NCBI GenBank assembly: GCA_009746045.1
Contig: RPFO01000944.1
Coordinates: forward strand, 30,001 to 56,503
Origin: Mesostigma viride
Taxonomy: Eukaryota; Streptophyta; Mesostigmatophyceae; Mesostigmatales; Mesostigmataceae
Length of the DNA: 26,503 nt
Direction: 5' to 3'
Both the position numbers and the translations under genes were made by a program. Every line of letters starts with the position of its first letter. Position 1 is the first letter of the stretch. Positions 17,901-26,503 of the stretch are shown piece after piece. The notes beneath the pieces were generated by a model. It worked only from the letters and a program-made list of their open reading frames with translations, made no database searches and was not told the DNA's origin.

Positions 17901-20900
17901 ACACTCACCATGCACGCAAGGGGCGGCTGCACACACACGTACACACACCGCGCACGCAAGGGACGGCTGCACACACACGTACATACACCGCGCACGCAAG
18001 GGGCGGCTGCACACACATGTACATACACCATGCACGCAAGGGGCGGCTGCACACACACGTACATACACCGCGCACGCAAGGGGCGAGTGCACACACACGT
18101 ACACACACCGCGCACGCAAGGGGCGGCTGCACACACACGTACATACACCGCGCACGCAAGGGGCTGCTGCACACACACTTACACACAAAATGCACGCTTG
18201 GGGCAACGGCACTCACATGTACATACACCATGCACGCAAGGGGCGGCTGCACACACACGTACACACACCATGCACGCAAGGAGCGACTTCACGCACAGGT
18301 ACACACACCATGCACGCAAGGTTCGGCTGCACACACATGTACATCCACCGCGCACGCAAGGGGCGGCTGCACACACATGTACATACACCATGCACGCAAG
18401 GGGCGGCTGCACACACATGTACATCCACCGCGCACGCAAGGGGCGAGTGCACACACACGTACACACACCGCGCACGCTTGGGGCGGCTGCACACACACGT
18501 ACCTACACCGCGCACGCAAGGGGCGGCTGCACACACACGTACATCCACCGCGCACGCAAGGGGCAACTGCACACACATGTACACACACCGCGCACGCTTG
18601 GGGCAGCTGCACTCACATGTACACACACCGCGCACGCAAGGCCGGCTGCACACACACGTACATCCACCGCGCACGCAAGGGGCAACTGCACACACACGTA
18701 CATACACCGCGCACGCAAGGGGCGGCTGCACACACACGTACACACACCGCGCACGCAAGGGGCAACTGCACACACATGTACACACACCGCGCACGCTTGG
18801 GGCGGCTGCACACACACGTACCTACACCGCGCACGCAAGGGGCGGCTGCACACACACGTACATACACCGCGCACGCAAGGGGCAACTGCACACACATGTA
18901 CATACACCGCGCAACCACGGGGCGGCTGCACACACACGTACATACACCGCGCACGCAAGGGGCGGCTGCACACATACGTACCTACACCGCGCACCCAAGG
19001 GGCGACTGCACACACATGTACATCCACCGCGCACGCAAGGGCCGGCTGCACACACACGTACACACACCATGCACGCAAGGGCCGGCTGCACACACACGTA
19101 CATACACCGCGCACGCTTGGGGCGGCTGCACACACACGTACCTACACCGCGCACGCAAGGGGCGGCTGCACACATACGTATACCTACACCGCGCACGCAA
19201 GGGGCGACTGCACACACATGTACATCCACCGCGCACGCAAGGGCCGGCTGCACACACACGTACACACACCATGCACGCAAGGGCCGGCTGCACACACACG
19301 TACATACACCGCGCACGCTTGGGGCGGCTGCACACACACGTACACACACCGCGCACGCAAGGGGCAGCTGCACACACACGTACATACACCATGCACGCAA
19401 GGGGCTGCACACACACTTACACACACCTTGCACGCAAGGGCCGGCATGCACACACACTGGCATACACCGCGCACGCAAGGGGCGGCTGCACACACGTACA
19501 TACACCGCGCACGCAAGGGGCGAGTGCACACACACGTACACACACCGCGCACGCAAGGGGCGGCTGCACACACACGTACACACACCATGCACGCAATTGC
19601 CGGCATGCACACGCACGTACATCCACTGCGCACGCAAGGGGCAACTGCACACACATGTACACACGCTTGGGGCGGCTGCACTCACATGTACACACACCGC
19701 GCACGCAAGGGCCGGCTGCACACACACGTACATACACCGCGCACGCAAGGGGCAACTGCACACACACGTACACACACCATGCACGCAAGGGCCGGCTGCA
19801 CACACACTTACACACACAATGCACGCTTGGGGCAACGGCACTCACATGTACATACACCATGCACGCAAGGGGCGGCTGCACACACACGTACACACACCAT
19901 GCACGCAAGGAGCGACTTCACGCACAGGTACACTCACCATGCACGCAAGGGGCGGCTGCACACACACGTACACACACCGCGCACGCAATTAAGGGACGGC
20001 TGCACACACACGTACATACACCGCGCACGCAAGGGGCAACAGCACTCACATGTACATACACCATGCACGCAAGGGGCGGCTGCACACACACGTACACACA
20101 CCATGCACGCAAGGAGCGACTTCACGCACAGGTACACACACCATGCACGCAAGGTTCGGCTGCACACACATGTACATCCACCGCGCACGCAAGGGGCGAG
20201 TGCAAACACATGTACATACACCATGCACGCAAGGGGCGGCTGCACACACATGTACATCCACCGCGCACGCAAGGGGCGAGTGCACACACACGTACACACA
20301 CCGCGCACGCAAGGGGCGGCTGCACACACACGTACACACACTATGCACGCAATTGCCGGCATGCACACACACGTACATCCACCGCGCACGCAAGGGGCAA
20401 CTGCACACACATGTACACACACCGCGCACGCTTGGGGCAGCTGCACTCACATGTACACACACCGCGCACGCAAGGGCCGGCTGCACACACACGTACACAC
20501 ACCATGCACGCAATTGCCGGCATGCACACACACGTACACACACCGCGCACGCTTGGGGCGGCTGCACACACACGTACACACACCATGCACGCAATTGCCG
20601 GCATGCACACACACGTACGTCCACCGCGCACGCAAGGGGCAACTGCACACACATGTACACACACCGCGCACGCTTGGGGCAGCTGCACACACACGTACCT
20701 ACACCGCGCACGCAAGGGCCGGCTGCACACACACGTACATACACCGCGCACGCAAGGGGCAACTGCACACACATGTACACACACCGCGCACGCAAGGGGC
20801 AACTGCACACACACGTACACACACCGCGCACGCTTGGGGCGGCTGCACACACACGTACCTACACCGCGCACGCAAGGGGCGGCTGCACACACACGTACAT

Positions 20901-23900
20901 CCACCGCGCACGCAAGGGGCAACTGCACACACATGTACACACACCGCGCACGCTTGGGGCAGCTGCACTCACATGTACACACACCGCGCACGCAAGGGGC
21001 GGCTGCACACACACGTACATCCACCGCGCACGCAAGGGGCAACTGCACACACACGTACATCCACCGCGCACGCAAGGGGCGGCTGCACACACACGTACAC
21101 ACACCGCGCACGCAAGGGGCAACTGCACACACATGTACACACACCGCGCACGCTTGGGGCGGCTGCACACACACTACCTACACCGCGCACGCAAGGGGCG
21201 GCTGCACACACACGTACATACACCGCGCACGCAAGGGGCAACTGCACACACATGTACATACACCGCGCACGCAAGGGGCAACTGCACACACATGTACCTA
21301 CACCGCGCACGCAAGGGGCAACTGCACACACACGTACACACACCGCGCACGCTTGGGGCGGCTGCACACACACGTACCTACACCGCGCACGCAAGGGGCG
21401 GCTGCACACACACGTACATCCACCGCGCACGCAAGGGGCAACTGCACACACATGTACACACACCGCGCACGCTTGGGGCAGCTGCACTCACATGTACACA
21501 CACCGCGCACGCAAGGGCCGGCTGCACACACACGTACATCCACCGCGCACGCAAGGGGCAACTGCACACACACGTACATCCACCGCGCACGCAAGGGGCG
21601 GCTGCACACACACGTACACACACCGCGCACGCAAGGGGCAACTGCACACACATGTACACACACCGCGCACGCTTGGGGCGGCTGCACACACACGTACCTA
21701 CACCGCGCACGCAAGGGCCGGCTGCACACACACGTACATACACCGCGCACGCAAGGGGCAACTGCACACACATGTACATACACCGCGCAACCACGGGGCG
21801 GCTGCACACACACGTACATACACCGCGCACGCTTGGGCAGCTGCACTCACATGTACACACACCGCGCACGCAAGGGGCGACTGCACACACATGTACATCC
21901 ACCGCGCACGCAAGGGCCGGCTGCACACACACGTACACACACCATGCACGCAAGGGCCGGCTGCACACACACGTACATCCACCGCGCACGCAAGGGCCGG
22001 CTGCACACACACGTACATACACCGCGCACGCAAGGGGCAACTGCACACACATGTACACACACCGCGCACGCAAGGGGCAACTGCACACACACGTACACAC
22101 ACCGCGCACGCTTGGGGCGGCTGCACACACACGTACCTACACCGCGCACGCAAGGGGCGGCTGCACACACACGTACATCCACCGCGCACGCAAGGGGCAA
22201 CTGCACACACATGTACACACACCGCGCACGCTTGGGGCAGCTGCACTCACATGTACACACACCGCGCACGCAAGGGGCGGCTGCACACACACGTACATCC
22301 ACCGCGCACGCAAGGGGCAACTGCACACACACGTACATCCACCGCGCACGCAAGGGGCGGCTGCACACACACGTACACACACCGCGCACGCAAGGGGCAA
22401 CTGCACACACATGTACACACACCGCGCACGCTTGGGGCGGCTGCACACATACGTACCTACACCGCGCACGCAAGGGGCGGCTGCACACACACGTACATAC
22501 ACCGCGCACGCAAGGGGCAACTGCACACACATGTACATACACCGCGCACGCAAGGGGCAACTGCACACACATGTACACACACCGCGCACGCAAGGGGCAA
22601 CTGCACACACACGTACATCCACCGCGCACGCAAGGGGCGGCTGCACACACACGTACACACACCGCGCACGCAAGGGGCAACTGCACACACATGTACACAC
22701 ACCGCGCACGCTTGGGCGGCTGCACACACACGTACATCCACCGCGCACGCAAGGGCCGGCTGCACACACACGTACATACACCGCGCACGCAAGGGGCAAC
22801 TGCACACACATGTACACACACCGCGCACGCAAGGGGCAACTGCACACACACGTACACACACCGCGCACGCTTGGGGCGGCTGCACACACACGTACCTACA
22901 CCGCGCACGCAAGGGGCGGCTGCACACACACGTACATCCACCGCGCACGCAAGGGGCAACTGCACACACATGTACACACACCGCGCACGCTTGGGGCAGC
23001 TGCACTCACATGTACACACACCGCGCACGCAAGGGGCGGCTGCACACACACGTACATCCACCGCGCACGCAAGGGGCAACTGCACACACACGTACATCCA
23101 CCGCGCACGCAAGGGGCGGCTGCACACACACGTACACACACCGCGCACGCAAGGGGCAACTGCACACACATGTACACACACCGCGCACGCTTGGGGCGGC
23201 TGCACACATACGTACCTACACCGCGCACGCAAGGGCGGCTGCACACACACGTACATACACCGCGCACGCAAGGGCAACTGCACACACATGTACATACACC
23301 GCGCACGCAAGGGGCAACTGCACACACATGTACACACACCGCGCACGCAAGGGGCAACTGCACACACACGTACACACACCGCGCACGCTTGGGGCGGCTG
23401 CACACACACGTACCTACACCGCGCACGCAAGGGGCGGCTGCACACACACGTACATCCACCGCGCACGCAAGGGGCAACTGCACACACATGTACACACACC
23501 GCGCACGCTTGGGGCAGCTGCACTCACATGTACACACACCGCGCACGCAAGGGCCGGCTGCACACACACGAAAAAACCACCGCGCACGCAAGGGGCAACT
23601 GCACACACACGTACATCCACCGCGCACGCAAGGGGCGGCTGCACACACACGTACACACACCGCGCACGCAAGGGGCAACTGCACACACATGTACACACAC
23701 CGCGCACGCTTGGGCGGCTGCACACACACGTACCTACACCGCGCACGCAAGGGGCGGCTGCACACACACGTACATACACCGCGCACGCAAGGGGCAACTG
23801 CACACACATGTACATACACCGCGCAACCACGGGGCGGCTGCACACACACGTACATACACCGCGCACGCAAGGGGCAACTGCACACACATGTACACACACC

Positions 23901-26393
23901 GCGCACGCTTGGGGCGGCTGCACACACACGTACCTACACCGCGCACGCAAGGGGCGGCTGCACACACACGTACATACACCGCGCACGCAAGGGGCAACTG
24001 CACACACATGTACATACACCGCGCAACCACGGGGCGGCTGCACACACACGTACACACACCGCGCACGCAAGGGGCAGCTGCACACACACGTACATACACC
24101 ATGCACGCAAGGGGCTGCACACACACTTACACACACCTTGCACGCAAGGGCCGGCATGCACACACACTGGCATACACCGCGCACGCAAGGGGCGGCTGCA
24201 CACACGTACATACACCGCGCACGCAAGGGGCGAGTGCACACACACGTACACACACCGCGCACGCAATTAAGGGACGGCTGCACACACACGTACATACACC
24301 GCGCACGCAAGGGGCAACGGCACTCACATGTACATACACCATGCACGCAAGGGGCGGCTGCACACACACGTACACACACCATGCACGCAAGGAGCGACTT
24401 CACGCACAGGTACACACACCATGCACGCAAGGTTCGGCTGCACACACATGTACACACACCGCGCACGCAAGGGGCGGCTGCACACACATGTACATACACC
24501 ATGCACGCAAGGGGCGGCTGCACACACCTGTACATCCACCGCGCACGCAAGGGGCGAGTGCACACACACGTACACACACCGCGCACGCAAGGGGCGGCTG
24601 CACACACACGTACACACACCATGCACGCAATTGCCGGCATGCACACACACGTACATCCACCGCGCACGCAAGGGACAACTGCACACACATGTACACACAC
24701 CGCGCACGCTTGGGCAGCTGCACTCACATGTACACACACCGCGCACGCAAGGGCCGGCTGCACACACACGTACATACACCGCGCACGCAAGGGGCAACTG
24801 CACACACATGTACACACACCGCGCACGCAGGGGCAACTGCACACACACGTACACACACCGCGCACGCTTGGGGCAGCTGCACTCACATGTACACACACCG
24901 CGCACGCAAGGGCGGCTGCACACACACGTACATCACGCGCACGCAAGGGGCAACTGCACACACACGTACATCCACCGCGCACGCAAGGGGCGGCTGCACA
25001 CACACGTACACACACCGCGCACGCAAGGGGCAGCTGCACTCACATGTACACACACCGCGCACGCAAGGGGCGGCTGCACACACACGTACATCCACCGCGC
25101 ACGCAAGGGCAACTGCACACACACGTACATCCACCGCGCACGCAAGGGGCGGCTGCACACACACGTACACACACCGCGCACGCAAGGGGCAACTGCACAC
25201 ACATGTACACACACCGCGCACGCTTGGGGCGGCTGCACACACACTACCTACACCGCGCACGCAAGGGCGGCTGCACACACACGTACATACACCGCGCACG
25301 CAAGGGGCAACTGCAACACATGTACATACACCGCGCACGCAAGGGGCAACTGCACACACATGTACCTACACCCGCGCACGCAAGGGGCAACTGCACACCA
25401 CGTACACACACCGCGCACGCTTGGGGCGGCTGCACACACACGTACCTACACCGCGCACGCAAGGCGGCTGCACACACACGTACATCCACCGCGCACGCAA
25501 GGGGCAACTGCACACACATGTACACACACCGCGCACGCTTGGGGCAGCTGCACTCCATGTACACACACCGCGCACGCAAGGGCGGCTGCACACACACGTA
25601 CATCCACCGCGCACGCAAGGGGCAACTGCACACACACGTACATCCACCGCGCACGCAAGGGGCGTGCACACACACGTACACACACCCGCACGCAAGGGGC
25701 AACTGCACACCACATGTACACACACCGCGCACGCTTGGGGCGGCTGCACACACACGTACCTACACCGCGCACGCAAGGGCCGGCTGCACACACACGTACA
25801 TACACCGCGCAGCAAGGGGCAACTGCACACACATGTACATACACCGCGCAACCACGGGGCGGCTGCACACACACGTACATACACCGCGCACGCTTGGGCA
25901 GCTGCACTCACATGTACACACACCGCGCACGCAAGGCGGACTGCACACACATGTACATCCACCGCGCACGCAAGGGCCGGCTGCACACACACGTACACAC
26001 ACCATGCACGCAAGGCCGGTTGCACACACCACGTACATCCACCGCGCACGCAAGGGCGGCTGCACACACACGACATACACCGCGCACGCAAGGGGCAACT
26101 GCACACACATGTACACACACCGCGCACGCAAGGGCAACTGCACACACACGTACACACACCGCGCACGCTTGGGGCGGCTGCACACACACGTACCTACACG
26201 CGCACGCAACGCAAGGGCGGCTGCACACACACGTACATCCACCGCGCACGCAAGGGGCAAACTGCACACACATGTACACACACCGCGCACGCTTGGGGCA
26301 GCTGCACTCACTGTACACACCAGCGCACGCAGGGGCGGCTGCACACACACGTACACCACGCGCACGCAAGGGGCGCTGCACACACACACGTTA
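14953..26393 (+). repeat. 40-bp minisatellite array (about 285 units)
   Basis: Head-to-tail 40-bp units of the form CACCGCGCACGCAAGGGGCG then GCTGCACACACACGTACATA. Variable sites: GCG or ATG in CACC...CACG; GCAAGG or GCTTGG; GGCGGCTG, GGCAACTG, GCCGGCTG or GGCGAGTG; CACACACG or CTCACATG; and GTACATA, GTACACA, GTACATC or GTACCTA. Rarer variants include GCAATTGCCGGCATGC, GCAACCACGGGG and GCAATTAAGGGACGG. The unit has no stop in any frame and 40 is not a multiple of 3, so one frame cycles through all three phases and yields open frames of thousands of codons on the plus strand. These are not genes. Confidence 0.97.
20400..23560 (+). repeat. Higher-order repeat domain (about 520 and 760 bp) in the 40-bp array
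   Basis: The variant CTTGGGGCAGCTGCACTC recurs near 20430, 20952, 21472, 22230, 22989 and 23509. The spacings are about 520 (13 units), 520, 760 (19 units), 760 and 520 bp, and the order of flanking variants is the same each time. This shows recent amplification of multi-unit blocks, unlike the more scrambled order at 15-20 kb. Confidence 0.8.
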
Positions 26394-26503
26394 CAGCAGC
26401 CGCCCCTTGCAGTGCGCGGTGTACGGTAACGTGGTGGTCAGCCGCCCCAAGCGTGCGCGGTGTGTGTACAGTGCTTGTGTGCAGTTGCCCCTGTGCGTGC
26501 GAG
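26394..26503 (-). repeat. 40-bp units in reverse orientation at the window end
   Basis: From about 26394 the sequence reads CAGCCGCCCCTTGCAGTGCG, GCGGTGTACGG, CAGCCGCCCCAAGCG and GTGCAGTTGCCCC, which are reverse complements of the array unit with several indels. The turn-around is immediate, with almost no spacer. It may be a real inversion or a fold-back read artefact. Confidence 0.85.

Noticed and set aside
15102-26429. 3775-codon plus-strand open frame (and the 1693- and 1406-codon frames)
   Set aside because: Produced by a stop-free 40-bp unit read in rotating phase. No non-repeat domain, no promoter, and equivalent frames exist on the minus strand.

Overview
This is eukaryotic nuclear DNA. 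Most of it is tandem repeat, with one spliced protein-coding gene in the middle. The gene has GT-AG introns with plant-like splice signals (GTAAGC, GTAAGT, GTATGT, GTACGT). A short run of the plant-type telomere motif (CCCTAAA) lies at about 13.02 kb. Together these suggest the green lineage, perhaps a repeat-rich alga. The species cannot be fixed from the sequence, and this assignment is low-confidence inference.

Layout. (1) 1-5.75 kb: two arrays of a roughly 30-bp minisatellite (1-2810 and 3090-4682), each followed by copies of a roughly 300-bp unit (five copies, the last partial). (2) 5.75-7.1 kb: mostly unique DNA with a cluster of GGCGCC hairpins and palindromes, a TATA/CCAAT-like promoter and a tRNA-like T-arm followed by a T run. 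(3) 7.06-7.68 kb: a 62-bp tandem array whose every unit carries the perfect palindrome CCAACGGCCGTTGG. (4) 7.75-12.81 kb: a five-exon plus-strand gene whose exons join in frame into 868 codons. It encodes a Cys/His-containing, transposase-like protein with a likely DDE/RNase H-type core. Introns 1 and 2 and the 3' flank carry the same palindrome; intron 3 (1.8 kb) is an internally duplicated structure. (5) 13.06-14.85 kb: a GT-rich degenerate simple-sequence block. (6) 14.95-26.5 kb: about 285 copies of a 40-bp minisatellite with higher-order structure. It ends in a zone of frequent small indels and a reversal of repeat orientation, which looks like a contig-end artefact.

Only one gene is convincingly present. 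The very long open frames over the minisatellites are artefacts of units that lack stop codons in several frames. The most unusual pattern is the repeated 14-bp palindrome (16 perfect copies) confined to the 5' flank, two introns and 3' flank of the transposase-like gene. The clearest evolutionary story is the growth of the 30-bp minisatellite from a one- or two-copy 30-bp seed that is still visible in the neighbouring 300-bp units.
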